Assembly (NCBI RefSeq): GCF_913773995.1
Contig: NZ_CAJYES010000091.1
Location: 1 to 32,074, forward strand
Direction of reading: 5' to 3'
Origin: an uncultured Pseudacidovorax sp.
GTDB taxonomy: Bacteria > Pseudomonadota > Gammaproteobacteria > Burkholderiales > Burkholderiaceae_C
DNA length: 32,074 nt
A model generated the notes under the pieces. That model saw only the letters and a list, made by a program, of their open reading frames with translations, was not told where the DNA came from and made no database searches. Within the stretch, counting starts at the first letter, position 1. Each line of letters opens with the position of its first letter. This document shows positions 1 to 7,890 of this stretch, piece after piece. The translations under genes and the position numbers were made by a program.

Positions 1-804
1 CAGGGTGCCCGCCACCATGCCGACGCCGAACAGGGCCAGCACCAGCGGCACCCGTTCCACCGACAGGCCGGCCACCTCGGTCAGCGTGGGCTTGACGTAG
101 CTGAATACGCAGAACATGCCGCCGAAACCGATGGCCGCGATGCCCAGGGTGAACCACACCTGGCGCCGGCGCAGGGCACCCAGCTCGCGCATGGGACTGG
201 CCCCGTGCGCCGCGGCCATGTCGGGCACCCACAGGCGGATCATCAGGACAGCGGCAGCCGCGATCAGGCCGACGAAGACGAAGGCCGCACGCCAGCCGAA
301 ATGCTGGCCCAGCCAGGCCGCGATGGGCACGCCGACCAAGGTGGCGCCGGTCAGCCCCAGCATCACCAGCCCCACCGCCCGCGCACGCTGACCGGGTGGG
401 GCCAACGCAGCCGCCACCAGCGCAGCCACGCCGAAATAGGTGCCATGCGGCAGGCCGGTGGCCAGGCGCAGCACCAGCAGCGACGCGTAATCGGGCGCCA
501 GCGCGCTGGCGATGTTGCCGACGGCATAGAAGGCCATCAGCGCCATCAGCAGCACACGGCGGCGCCAACCGGCGGCCAGCGCCGCCAGCACCGGCGCGCC
601 CACCACCACCCCCAGCGCATAGGCGCTGATCGCGTGGCCGGCCTGCGGAATGCTGGTGCCGATGTCGCGCGCCACCTCGGGCAGCAGGCCCATGATCACG
701 AACTCGCCCGTGCCGATGGAGAAACCGCCCAGCCCCAGGGCGAGCACGGCGCGCAGCAGCGTGCGTTCGGAATCGGCGTCGGTCTGTGAAATGGCGGAAG
801 TCAT
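1..804 (-). CDS. MFS efflux transporter, DHA1/AraJ-like (C-terminus outside window)
   Basis: The reading frame runs from an ATG at 804 down to the first base of the window without a stop, giving the first 268 residues of a membrane protein. The sequence starts MTSAISQTDADSERTLLRAV, followed by a first membrane helix with GTGEFVIMGLLPEVA, a signature of the DHA1 drug/sugar efflux proteins of the AraJ/YdhP type. A GWRRR cytoplasmic loop and LATGLPHGTYFGVA helix follow, then a helix ending GWRAAFVFVGL, which fits transmembrane segments 2 to 6. About 130 residues (the last four or five helices) are missing at the window edge. Proton-driven export of a small molecule at the inner membrane is the family role; the substrate cannot be told. 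No Shine-Dalgarno sequence stands out before the start. It is the first gene of a minus-strand transcript; nothing links it to phoD. Confidence 0.85.
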   Translation of the reverse strand, partial: MTSAISQTDADSERTLLRAVLALGLGGFSIGTGEFVIMGLLPEVARDIGTSIPQAGHAISAYALGVVVGAPVLAALAAGWRRRVLLMALMAFYAVGNIASALAPDYASLLVLRLATGLPHGTYFGVAALVAAALAPPGQRARAVGLVMLGLTGATLVGVPIAAWLGQHFGWRAAFVFVGLIAAAAVLMIRLWVPDMAAAHGASPMRELGALRRRQVWFTLGIAAIGFGGMFCVFSYVKPTLTEVAGLSVERVPLVLALFGVGMVAGTL

Positions 805-1106
805 GGGCAAGGCGGTGACGCAGCGGAAGGCGGAACAGCGGCCCGCGCTGGCAGGCAGCGCCGTGGGCCGGCGGTCAGGCAAAGATGAGGGAAAACCCGG
901 GAAGCGCCGACCCTAACAGCGTCCGCGGTCGGGGCCGCGACAGACTGGCGAATCCGGGTCGGCAGGCGGGGTCTTGTGGCCCGGCGCTTGCGGATGGGCA
1001 CGAATCGGCATGCGGCAGGTGCGGGCCATCCGGCAGAACCCGGCCGGCATGCCGCAGGAGGCCGGGCGCGCGGCCTCGAAGCCGGATGGCGGCCCCCGCC
1101 CCGGAC
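805..1106. other. gene-free spacer between the MFS gene and phoD
   Basis: This 302-bp GC-rich stretch holds the upstream region of the MFS gene and the downstream region of phoD. No convincing gene is seen. Two direct copies of a 14-mer (CGGCATGCGGCAGG at 1006-1019 and CGGCATGCCGCAGG at 1045-1058, one mismatch) are the only repeat I noticed. No terminator with a T-tract and no clear promoter hexamers are visible. Confidence 0.5.
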
Positions 1107-2654
1107 TCAGCCCGCCACCGTGTGCACGCCCGGCGCCCCGTGCTCCACCACGAAGCGCGCCAGCCGGCTCACACCGGAATCGGCCCGCCGGATGTCGTCC
1201 ACCGCGCGGAATTCGACGCGCGCCTCGGCCGGCGCCAGCGTGGCCAGCGCATAGCCGCGCACGTCGCCGCGGCCCCAGCGCAGCTGCGGGTTGCTGGCCT
1301 GCAGCGCCGCCACCGTGGCCATCGAGGGCCCCTGCGAGCTGATCGAGCCGCCCACGAACTCGGTGGCCAGCGGCGCCGCATCGCTGGCGCGCTGCAGGTC
1401 GGCGGCCCAGAAGCAGTGCACGTCTCCGCTCAGCACCAGCGCGTTGCGCTCGGGCCGGGCCGCCAGCGCGCCGTAAAGGCGCTCGCGGTTGGCGGCGTAG
1501 CCGTCCCAGCCATCGACCCAGTAGCCGCGCTCCTCGCCGCGGCTGCGCGGGGCGGTGGCCATCAGCGTCTGCTGGGCTATCAGCGTCCAGCGGCCCTGGG
1601 CGCGCGCCAGGCCCTGGTAGAGCCAGGCTTCCTGTTCGGCGCCCAGGTAGCTGCCGGCGGCCGTGCGCTCGTCACAGTCGACGAAGCCCTTGTTGCCGGT
1701 CACCGGCACGCAGGGATGGGCCGAGCGGTACTGGCGGCCGTCGAGCACGAAGAGCTCGGCCATGCCGCCCATCTGCCAGCGGCCATGGATGCGGGCCTGC
1801 GCGCCCTGCGGGCGCATCCAGGCCGGCACGGGCATGTGCTCGTACCAGGCCTGGTAGGCGGCTGCGCGCAGGGCCATGAACGGAGCAGGGTCGGGCGTCT
1901 GCGGCGAGCGGTCGTCGGCATAGTCGTTCTGCACCTCGTGGTCGTCCCAGGTGACGAACCACGGGAAGGCCGCATGCGCAGCCTGCAGGTCGGCGTCGCC
2001 CTTGTAGAGCGCGTAGCGGTTGCGATAGCCGGCCAGGTCCTGCGGCAGGCCGGCCTCGTGGCGCCGCACATGGTCGCGACCCCAGGAGGCTTCGTAGATG
2101 TAGTCGCCCAGGTGCACCACCGCATCCAGATCCTGCGCGGCCATGTCGCGGTAGGCGCTGTAGAAGCCCTGCTCGTACTGCTGGCAGGAGCCGAAAGCCA
2201 GACGCAGCGGCTGGGCGTCCTGCAGGGCACGCGCGGTGCGGGTGCGGCCGACCGGACTCTGGATGCCCTGCGCCATGAAGCGGTACCAGTAGTCACGGCC
2301 GGGGGCCAGGCCCGCCACCTCGACGTGCACCGAGTGCGCCAGCTCGGCCAAGGCGATGGCGCGGCCACGGGCGACGATGCGGGTGAAGCGCTCGTCCTCG
2401 GCCAGTTCCCAGTCCACCGGAACGGGTGCCTCGCCCATGCCGCCGCCGGTCAGCGGCTCGGGCGCGAGGCGGGTCCACAGCACCACGCCCTCGGCCGTGG
2501 GGCAGCCGGAGGCCACGCCCAGGCTGAACAGCGGCCGGCTGTCGCCACCCTGGGCATGCAAGCGAAAGAAGGGCGCGGCGAGCGCCGCGCCCGCCGCGCC
2601 TTGCAGCAGGCGGCGGCGGGAGAGACGAGACAAGGGCGGGACGGGCGACGACAT
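1107..2654 (-). CDS. phoD: PhoD-type alkaline phosphatase, Tat-exported
   Basis: This 515-residue protein begins with a twin-arginine signal: SRRRLLQGAAGAALAAPFF near residues 12-30, ending around an AQG cleavage area. PhoD enzymes are metal-dependent phosphomonoesterases/diesterases (Fe/Ca in Bacillus PhoD) acting in the periplasm. An N-terminal fibronectin-like PhoD_N region (about 40-145) is followed by the metallophosphatase core: LAFGSCQ at 152-158, HLGDYIYEASWG at 181-192, TWDDHEVQNDY at 235-245 and LVLSGDVHCF at 406-415. These carry the Asp, Cys, Asn and His metal ligands expected of the family. Length is normal for the family. The start at 2654 is chosen because it places the Arg-Arg motif correctly; its ribosome binding site is weak. 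It lies downstream of actP but with a hairpin between them (2754-2803), so it may have its own promoter. No Pho box was identified. Confidence 0.9.
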   Translation of the reverse strand: MSSPVPPLSRLSRRRLLQGAAGAALAAPFFRLHAQGGDSRPLFSLGVASGCPTAEGVVLWTRLAPEPLTGGGMGEAPVPVDWELAEDERFTRIVARGRAIALAELAHSVHVEVAGLAPGRDYWYRFMAQGIQSPVGRTRTARALQDAQPLRLAFGSCQQYEQGFYSAYRDMAAQDLDAVVHLGDYIYEASWGRDHVRRHEAGLPQDLAGYRNRYALYKGDADLQAAHAAFPWFVTWDDHEVQNDYADDRSPQTPDPAPFMALRAAAYQAWYEHMPVPAWMRPQGAQARIHGRWQMGGMAELFVLDGRQYRSAHPCVPVTGNKGFVDCDERTAAGSYLGAEQEAWLYQGLARAQGRWTLIAQQTLMATAPRSRGEERGYWVDGWDGYAANRERLYGALAARPERNALVLSGDVHCFWAADLQRASDAAPLATEFVGGSISSQGPSMATVAALQASNPQLRWGRGDVRGYALATLAPAEARVEFRAVDDIRRADSGVSRLARFVVEHGAPGVHTVAG

Positions 2655-2753
2655 GCCCCGATCATGCCCGCAGGCGCCTTGCCGCCAGCTGTCCTCGCCG
2701 GCGCGCCCTCGAAGCGGGCCGCGGCCGCACGAACGGCGCTGCTCGAAGGGTGT

Positions 2754-2803
2754 GAACGAATCCGGGGAAGACGGACGCGCTCCGACAAGCCCCGGATTCG
2801 TTC
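2754..2803 (-). terminator. 14-bp inverted repeat after actP, terminator-like hairpin
   Basis: GAACGAATCCGGGG (2754-2767) and CCCCGGATTCGTTC (2790-2803) are perfect reverse complements. The 22-nt loop contains a smaller stem, CGGA/TCCG. It begins 9 bp past the actP stop codon, which suits a transcript-end hairpin for the DUF485-actP transcript. A run of T after the stem is missing on either strand, so it may be a mRNA-stabilising or Rho-associated hairpin, or a protein-binding palindrome upstream of phoD. Confidence 0.6.
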
Positions 2804-2811
2804 TTGCCCTG

Positions 2812-4554
2812 TCAGTGCCCCGAGGCGCCGGCCGCGCCCAGCCCCGTCTCCGACCGCACCTGCTGCGCCGGGAAGGCGGCCCGCTCGGCGGCGGCCTGGC
2901 GGCTGCGGTCCATCAGGCTGAACAGCCAGATGCCCGCAAAGCCGATGGCCATGGAGAACAGCGCCGGCGAGGTATAGGGGAAAAGCGCCGAGCCCTTGGG
3001 ATAGCCCAGCGTCGCCTCCCACACCGAGGGCGAGACGATGGTCAGCCCCACCGAGGCCGCCAGGCCCAGCGTGCCGCCGATCACCGCGCCGCGCGTGGTG
3101 CAGTCCTTCCACAGCACGCTCATGAACAGCACCGGGAAGTTGGCCGAGGCCGCGATGGCGAAGGCCAGCGACACCATGAAGGCGATGTTCTGCTTCTCGA
3201 AGGCGATGCCCAGCAGCACCGCGATGATGCCCAGCGCCACCGTGGTGATGCGCGAGACGCGCAGCTCGTCGCGCGGCTCGGCGCGGCCCTGCTTGATCAG
3301 CGTGGCATAGAGGTCGTGCGACACCGCCGAGGCGCCCGACAGCGTCAGGCCGGCCACCACCGCCAGGATGGTGGCGAAGGCCACCGCCGAGATGAAGCCG
3401 TAGAACACGTTGCCGCCCACCGCCTTGGCCACCAGCACGGCCGCCATGTTGGTCGCGCCCGCACCGCCGTGGATCACGCCCGTGGCCACGTTGGCGAACT
3501 CCGGGTTGGTCAGCACCAGCGTGATGGCGCCGAAGCCGATGATGAAGATCAGCAGGTAGAAGTAGCCGATCCACACCGTGGCCCAGCCCACCGACTTGCG
3601 GGCCTCCTTGGCATCCGGCACGGTGAAGAAGCGCATCAGGATGTGCGGCAGCCCGGCCGTGCCGAACATCAGCGCCATGCCGAAGCTGATGGCCGAGATC
3701 GGGTCCTTGACGAAGCCGCCCGGGCCCATGATGGCCAGCCCGATGCTGCGTGCCTCTTCAGGCGACTTGCCGGCATTGGCGGCGATCTGCGTGCGCACCT
3801 CGACCGACCTGGCGAACAGCGCCTCGGGGCTGAAGTGGAAGGCCGCCAGCACCATCACCGCCATGAAGGTCACGCCGGCCAGCAGCATCACGGCCTTGAT
3901 GATCTGCACCCAGGTGGTGGCCGTCATGCCGCCGAAGAGCACGTAGACCATCATCAGCGCGCCCACGATCACCACCGCCACCCAGTAGTCCAGGCCGAAC
4001 AGCAGCTTGATGAGCTGGCCCGCGCCCACCATCTGGGCGATCAGGTAGAAGGCCACCACCACCAGCGTGCCGCTGGCCGCGAAGGCGCGGATGGGGCCGG
4101 GCCGGAAGCGGTAGCCGGCCACGTCGGCAAAGGTGAACTTGCCCAGGTTGCGCAGCCGCTCGGCCATCAGGAAGGTGAGCACCGGCCAGCCCACCAGGAA
4201 GCCGATGGAATAGATCAGCCCGTCATAGCCCGTGGCCATCACGGCGGCCGAGATGCCCAGGAAGGAGGCCGCCGACATGTAGTCGCCCGCGATGGCCAGG
4301 CCATTCTGGAAGCCGGTGATGCCACCGCCCGCGGTGTAGAAGTCTGCCGCCGAGCGCGTGCGCTTGGCCGCCCACTTGGTGATGTAGAGCGTGCCCGCCA
4401 CGAACACCATGAACATGCCGATGGCGATCCAGTTGGTGGGCTGCTTGGCCACCTGGCCGACATCGCCGCCCGCGGCCTGGGCCAGACTGGCCATCATCAG
4501 CAGCGAGGCCAGTGCAAGACGGGCCGCCGTGCTGGAGAAGGATGCGCGCGTCAT
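2812..4554 (-). CDS. actP: cation/acetate symporter (SSS family)
   Basis: This 580-residue protein matches the sodium:solute symporter ActP, which takes up acetate and other short monocarboxylates across the inner membrane. It starts with a cleavable-looking leader ending [11 protein letters not shown] (about 20-30), typical of ActP. Then come helices separated by [21 protein letters not shown] (in part) near 67-87 and [14 protein letters not shown] near 92-105, the classic SSS core motif, and [18 protein letters not shown] in the middle third. About 13 membrane segments can be counted. The ATG at 4554 shares ATGA with the stop of the DUF485 gene, so the two are translationally coupled, as yjcH-actP are in E. 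coli. The open frame continues far upstream through other genes; those extra residues are not real. The adjoining kinase/regulator and the divergent acetyl-CoA synthetase support the acetate assignment. Confidence 0.93.
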   Translation of the reverse strand: MTRASFSSTAARLALASLLMMASLAQAAGGDVGQVAKQPTNWIAIGMFMVFVAGTLYITKWAAKRTRSAADFYTAGGGITGFQNGLAIAGDYMSAASFLGISAAVMATGYDGLIYSIGFLVGWPVLTFLMAERLRNLGKFTFADVAGYRFRPGPIRAFAASGTLVVVAFYLIAQMVGAGQLIKLLFGLDYWVAVVIVGALMMVYVLFGGMTATTWVQIIKAVMLLAGVTFMAVMVLAAFHFSPEALFARSVEVRTQIAANAGKSPEEARSIGLAIMGPGGFVKDPISAISFGMALMFGTAGLPHILMRFFTVPDAKEARKSVGWATVWIGYFYLLIFIIGFGAITLVLTNPEFANVATGVIHGGAGATNMAAVLVAKAVGGNVFYGFISAVAFATILAVVAGLTLSGASAVSHDLYATLIKQGRAEPRDELRVSRITTVALGIIAVLLGIAFEKQNIAFMVSLAFAIAASANFPVLFMSVLWKDCTTRGAVIGGTLGLAASVGLTIVSPSVWEATLGYPKGSALFPYTSPALFSMAIGFAGIWLFSLMDRSRQAAAERAAFPAQQVRSETGLGAAGASGH

Positions 4555-4859
4555 TGGCCGGCCTCCTTCAGGATCTCGGCCGTGAGCCGATCGAACTCGC
4601 CATTGGCGCGGCGGATGTAGGCCAGCGTGATGACGATGGTGAAGACGATCACGCCCAGGCCGATGGGAATGCCCAGCGTGGTCACGCCCTGGCCGATGGG
4701 CCGCGCGAGGAAGGGCTTGTCGAAAGCGATCAGCGCGACATAGCCGTAGTAGACGAGCAGCATGATCGCGGTGAGCCAGCCGCCCAGGCGGTTGCGGCGC
4801 CGCCGCAGTTCGATGTACTTGGGATGGGAGCGGATGCGCTCCGCGACCGGGTCTTTCAT
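4551..4859 (-). CDS. yjcH: DUF485 membrane protein (YjcH-like), partner of ActP
   Basis: This is a 102-residue DUF485 protein. A charged N-terminus ([20 protein letters not shown], residues 4-23) precedes two membrane helices: about 24-46 ([21 protein letters not shown]) and about 64-82 ([20 protein letters not shown]). The C-terminal end is [17 protein letters not shown]. Members are nearly always encoded just before actP; a role in symporter assembly or function is assumed but not settled in what I know. The start at 4859 is set by an AGGAGA seven bases upstream; longer in-frame starts lack one. Its stop overlaps the actP start by 4 nt. The 137-bp gap to the response regulator gene could hold a separate promoter. 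Confidence 0.9.
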   Translation of the reverse strand: MKDPVAERIRSHPKYIELRRRRNRLGGWLTAIMLLVYYGYVALIAFDKPFLARPIGQGVTTLGIPIGLGVIVFTIVITLAYIRRANGEFDRLTAEILKEAGQ

Positions 4860-4866
4860 GGGGTTG

Positions 4867-4872
4867 TCTCCT
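4867..4872 (-). promoter_or_regulatory. Shine-Dalgarno AGGAGA deciding the DUF485 start
   Basis: AGGAGA on the minus strand stands 7 nt before the ATG at 4859 and selects it over the upstream in-frame ATG at 4877 and the one at 4940. Confidence 0.75.
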
Positions 4873-4950
4873 GGCATCTGGAATGAGCCTGTGCTGCATT
4901 CTTCGATGCCGGTCGCTGCGCGCGGACCCGGCGCAATCATTCGTCACATT

Positions 4951-4978
4951 GCAAGCCAAGTCGCGCAATGAGGCTTGC
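4951..4978. promoter_or_regulatory. inverted repeat GCAAGCC-N14-GGCTTGC upstream of DUF485-actP
   Basis: GCAAGCC at 4951-4957 and GGCTTGC at 4972-4978 are perfect inverse copies 21 bp apart (start to start, two helical turns). They lie about 95 bp upstream of the DUF485 start and just past the end of the response regulator gene. Two-turn spacing is what a dimeric regulator would need, so a binding site is possible; a weak 3'-end hairpin for the regulator gene is the alternative. Confidence 0.3.
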
Positions 4979-4996
4979 GCGAGGCTGACGCCGGCG

Positions 4997-5770
4997 CTAA
5001 TCCCACTCCACGTTGGCCGCGAACAGGTAGCCCGCGCCGTAGACCGTCTTGATGACCTGCGGCGTCTCGGTGTCGCCCTCGATCTTCTTGCGCAGGCGCG
5101 AGATGCGCACGTCGATGCTGCGGTCGGTGGGCAGCAGATCGCGCGTGCCCAGCAGTTGCTCGCGCGTGAGGATCTGGTGGGGCCGCTCCATGAAGCTGCG
5201 CAGCACCTGTGCCTCGGCCGTGCCCAGCAGGTGTTCGGTGCCGTCGGGGGCGGTGAGCACATGCGAGCCCCAGTCGATGCGCCAGCCATTGAAGCGCGCC
5301 CGTCGGCGCTGGCCCTGCGCGGCGCCGACGGCCTGGCCGCGGCGGCGCAGGATGCTGCGCACGCGTGCCACCAGCTCGCGCGCCTCGAAGGGCTTGGTCA
5401 CGTAGTCGTCGCCACCCAGCTCCAGGCCCATCACGCGGTCGGCCGGATGGCCGCGGCCGGTGAGGATCAGCACGCCCGCGCTGCTGGCCGCGGTGATGCG
5501 CCGCATCAGGTCCAGCCCGTCCATGTCGGGCAGGCCCAGGTCGATGATGCAGAGGTCGGGCTTTTCGACCTGCAGCCGGCGCAGTGCCGCCGCGCCGCTG
5601 GCGAACACCTCGCAGGCGAAGCCGAAGTCCTGCAGCGTGGCGCGCACGATGCGGGCCACCTCGGGCTCGTCCTCGATCACGTAGATGAGGTCGGGCGCGG
5701 CCTCCTCGTCGTGCCTGCCGGGGCCGCGCACGCCGGTGCCGGCGGCGCCATGGCCAGGTGAATTCATCAT
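4997..5770 (-). CDS. OmpR-family response regulator
   Basis: The protein is 257 residues. After a 25-residue variable head, a receiver domain runs from [14 protein letters not shown] (28-41): acidic pocket at E33/D34/E35, phosphoacceptor D77 in [13 protein letters not shown], conserved Thr in LILTGRG near 104 and K126 in [10 protein letters not shown] winged-helix DNA-binding domain follows from about 158 ([10 protein letters not shown]) with [24 protein letters not shown]-type helices and the recognition region [17 protein letters not shown], ending with the beta-hairpin [11 protein letters not shown]. It is therefore a transcription factor. Its ATG overlaps the stop of the kinase gene (ATGA at 5767-5770), so the two form one system. 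A site preceding its start reads GGGAGA. Targets are probably the neighbouring actP and acyl-CoA synthetase genes, an inference from position only. Confidence 0.9.
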   Translation of the reverse strand: MMNSPGHGAAGTGVRGPGRHDEEAAPDLIYVIEDEPEVARIVRATLQDFGFACEVFASGAAALRRLQVEKPDLCIIDLGLPDMDGLDLMRRITAASSAGVLILTGRGHPADRVMGLELGGDDYVTKPFEARELVARVRSILRRRGQAVGAAQGQRRRARFNGWRIDWGSHVLTAPDGTEHLLGTAEAQVLRSFMERPHQILTREQLLGTRDLLPTDRSIDVRISRLRKKIEGDTETPQVIKTVYGAGYLFAANVEWD

Positions 5771-7764
5771 GGTGGTCGTCTCCCTTCCTCGATGGCCCGC
5801 GCGAGCTGCTCGGCGGTGAATGGCTTGGTGATCACGGGCACGCCGGCCGGCCGGGCAATGGCCTCCGGCGCGTGGCCGCTCATCAGCACCACGGCCGGTG
5901 CGGCGACGCCGGCCGGCAGCGCGCAGGCCGCTGTGGCGACGGCCACGCCGTCCACCGCGCCGTGCATCTGCACGTCCGACAGCACCAGCGCCAGGCCCGG
6001 CATGTGGGCCAGAAGCTGCACGGCCTCGGTGCCGCTCTCGGCCTCCAGCACCGAGTAGCCCAGCTCCAGCAGGCTGCGGCGGATCACGCGGCGCACCTGC
6101 GCGTCGTCGTCGGCCAGCAGCGCCAGGCCCTGCGAGGCAGGCGCGACCGTCTGCCCTGGCGGCAGTTCGTCCGCGGCGGGCGGCGGGGCCTCGGCGGCGG
6201 GCAGCCACAGGGTGACGGTGGTGCCCTGCCCGGGCGCGCTGCGCAGGTCGATGGCGCCGCCCGACTGGCGGATGAAGCCGTAGACCACGGCCATGCCCAG
6301 GCCGGTGCCGCTGCCCGGCGACTTGGTGGTGAAGAAGGGCTCGAACACCCGCGCCAGCGTCTGGGCGTCCATGCCGCAGCCATCGTCCTGCACCTCGATG
6401 CACACGCAGTCGCCGGCCGACATCTGCAGCGGCGCGGCCTGCGCGGCGTCCAGCCGGGCAGCGCGCGCCCGCAGCACGATGCGGCCCAGCGGGCCGGTCG
6501 CGTCGCGCGCATTCAGGATCAGGTTGACCAGCGCCTGTTCGAGCAGCGTCGCATCGATCCACGTCCACAAGGCGGCCGGGCCGGCATCCACCTCCAGCGC
6601 TAGCGTGTCGGGCAGCGCACGGCGTACCAGCCGGGCCACGGTCTCGATGAGCGCGCCCACGTGCACCGACGCGGCCTGCAGCGGCTGCCGGCGCGCAAAG
6701 CTCAGCAGCGCCCGCACCAGCTCGGCGCCACGACGCGCGGCGTCCAGCGCCGGCTGGGCGAATTCGCACGTGGCCTCGTCGGCGGCGCCGCGGCGCAGCA
6801 GCGCGTCGAGGTTACCGATCACCACCGTGAGGATGTTGTTGAAGTCGTGCGCCAGGCCGCCGGTGAGGTGGCCGAGCGATTCCAGCTTCTGCGCCCGCGC
6901 CACCAGTTCCTGGGCGCGGCGCTGCTCGGTGATGTCGAAGGTGAGCTCGAAGCAGCCCGCCACGCGGCCGTCGGCGGCGCGCTCGGGCGCGAGCGAGGTG
7001 CGCACCGTGCGGGTCTGGCCGTCCTGCGTGCGCAGGTCGTAGGCAAAGCTCTGCGGTTCGCCCGCCAGTGCGCGCATGACATGCGGGCGCACATGCGCAT
7101 AGACCGCCTCGCCGAGAAAGCGCCGCGCACTCACGACCTCGGGCCGAGCGGTGTCGACCCCGAACCAGTCCGCATAGCCGCGGTTGAGGTAGCGATAGAC
7201 GCGCCCGGCGTCGAAGTACGCCACCAGCGCCGGGATGGAGTCCATCACCAGCCGCACGCGCTGCTCGCTGCGCTGCAGTTCGGTGGTGCGGGCGGCGACT
7301 CGGCTTTCGAGCTCGGCGTTCTGGCGCCGGATGGTGGCCTCGGCGCGGTGGCGCTCGGTCACGTCGGAATACAGGGTGACGAAGCCCAGGCCCGGCACCG
7401 GCTGGCCGCGGATGCGCAGCACGCGGCCATCGGGCCGGACCCGCTCGACGTCGTGCGGCTCGAAGCGCCGGGCCAGTGCCATGCGTTCTTCGACCTGCTG
7501 TTCGGGGTTGCCCGGGCCATAGTCGCCGCGGCGGGCGTTGAATTCCATGAAGTCGCGGAACGGGGCACCCAGCCACACCAGCTCGGGCGGGAAGTCCAGC
7601 AGCCGCAGGTAGGCCTTGTTCCAGGCCACCAGGCGCAGTTCGGCATCGAAGATGGAGATGCCGTCGTCCAGCATGTCCAGTCCGGTCTGCAGCGTGACGT
7701 AGCGCTGCAGGGGCGCAGGGGCACCCTCTGCGGCGGCCGCATCGGGGCTGCAAACATTCGTCAT
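5767..7764 (-). CDS. hybrid PAS-PAS sensor histidine kinase with C-terminal receiver
   Basis: This 665-residue kinase has no membrane segment or signal peptide, so it is probably cytoplasmic. Order: PAS domain of the PAS_7 type (about 20-140, LQTGLDMLDDGISIFDAEL), a short coiled coil (141-170), a second PAS (about 170-285), HisKA with the phosphorylated His306 in TGGLAHDFNNIL, HATPase_c (N box ALVNLILNARDA at 411-422, G1 DDGCGMD, G2 GSGTGLGMAVV near 485) and a receiver domain from about 545 (ADDDAQVRRV, D597 in LVLSDVQM, K647 in VITKPF). The start at 7764 is supported by AGGAGA 11 nt upstream; an extension to 7839 is less likely. It is transcribed divergently from the acyl-CoA synthetase gene and is coupled to the regulator downstream. 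Soluble PAS kinases of this type sit next to actP in other Burkholderiales, as I recall; the signal is unknown. Confidence 0.9.
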   Translation of the reverse strand: MTNVCSPDAAAAEGAPAPLQRYVTLQTGLDMLDDGISIFDAELRLVAWNKAYLRLLDFPPELVWLGAPFRDFMEFNARRGDYGPGNPEQQVEERMALARRFEPHDVERVRPDGRVLRIRGQPVPGLGFVTLYSDVTERHRAEATIRRQNAELESRVAARTTELQRSEQRVRLVMDSIPALVAYFDAGRVYRYLNRGYADWFGVDTARPEVVSARRFLGEAVYAHVRPHVMRALAGEPQSFAYDLRTQDGQTRTVRTSLAPERAADGRVAGCFELTFDITEQRRAQELVARAQKLESLGHLTGGLAHDFNNILTVVIGNLDALLRRGAADEATCEFAQPALDAARRGAELVRALLSFARRQPLQAASVHVGALIETVARLVRRALPDTLALEVDAGPAALWTWIDATLLEQALVNLILNARDATGPLGRIVLRARAARLDAAQAAPLQMSAGDCVCIEVQDDGCGMDAQTLARVFEPFFTTKSPGSGTGLGMAVVYGFIRQSGGAIDLRSAPGQGTTVTLWLPAAEAPPPAADELPPGQTVAPASQGLALLADDDAQVRRVIRRSLLELGYSVLEAESGTEAVQLLAHMPGLALVLSDVQMHGAVDGVAVATAACALPAGVAAPAVVLMSGHAPEAIARPAGVPVITKPFTAEQLARAIEEGRRPP

Positions 7765-7890
7765 ATTCGGCGGCGTCTCCTGCAATCTTCGGGGTTCATC
7801 CTTGCGGCGGCGGAGTCTGCGGCATGTGGCTGACCCCAAGCCAACAAATCACCGCCATCGAACGATGGCACGACTGCGCAGGAGACAAGC
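7765..7890. promoter_or_regulatory. divergent promoter region with palindrome CCATCG-AA-CGATGG
   Basis: This 126-bp spacer must hold promoters for both the kinase-regulator and the acyl-CoA synthetase genes. It contains a perfect inverted repeat, CCATCG (7855-7860) and CGATGG (7863-7868) with a 2-bp centre, ending 11 bp before the plus-strand Shine-Dalgarno. Both outgoing genes have an AGGAGA (7776-7781 on the minus strand, 7880-7885 on the plus strand). I could not pick out convincing -35/-10 or sigma-54 elements. Confidence 0.5.
7880..7885 (+). promoter_or_regulatory. Shine-Dalgarno AGGAGA for a TTG start
   Basis: AGGAGA stands 5 nt before TTG at 7891. No ATG lies at a comparable position and the family N-terminus ([10 protein letters not shown]) begins right here, so the TTG is the likely initiation codon. 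Confidence 0.7.

Noticed and set aside
2668-3574. A long minus-strand open frame overlapping the actP 3' end and phoD 5' end
   Set aside because: It overlaps two well-supported genes in another frame and shows only shadow composition.
2356-4620. A 754-codon plus-strand open frame, rich in His, Gln, Arg and Gly
   Set aside because: Antisense to actP and the phoD start; composition (HH, QQ, RR runs) is that of a shadow frame and no domain is recognisable.
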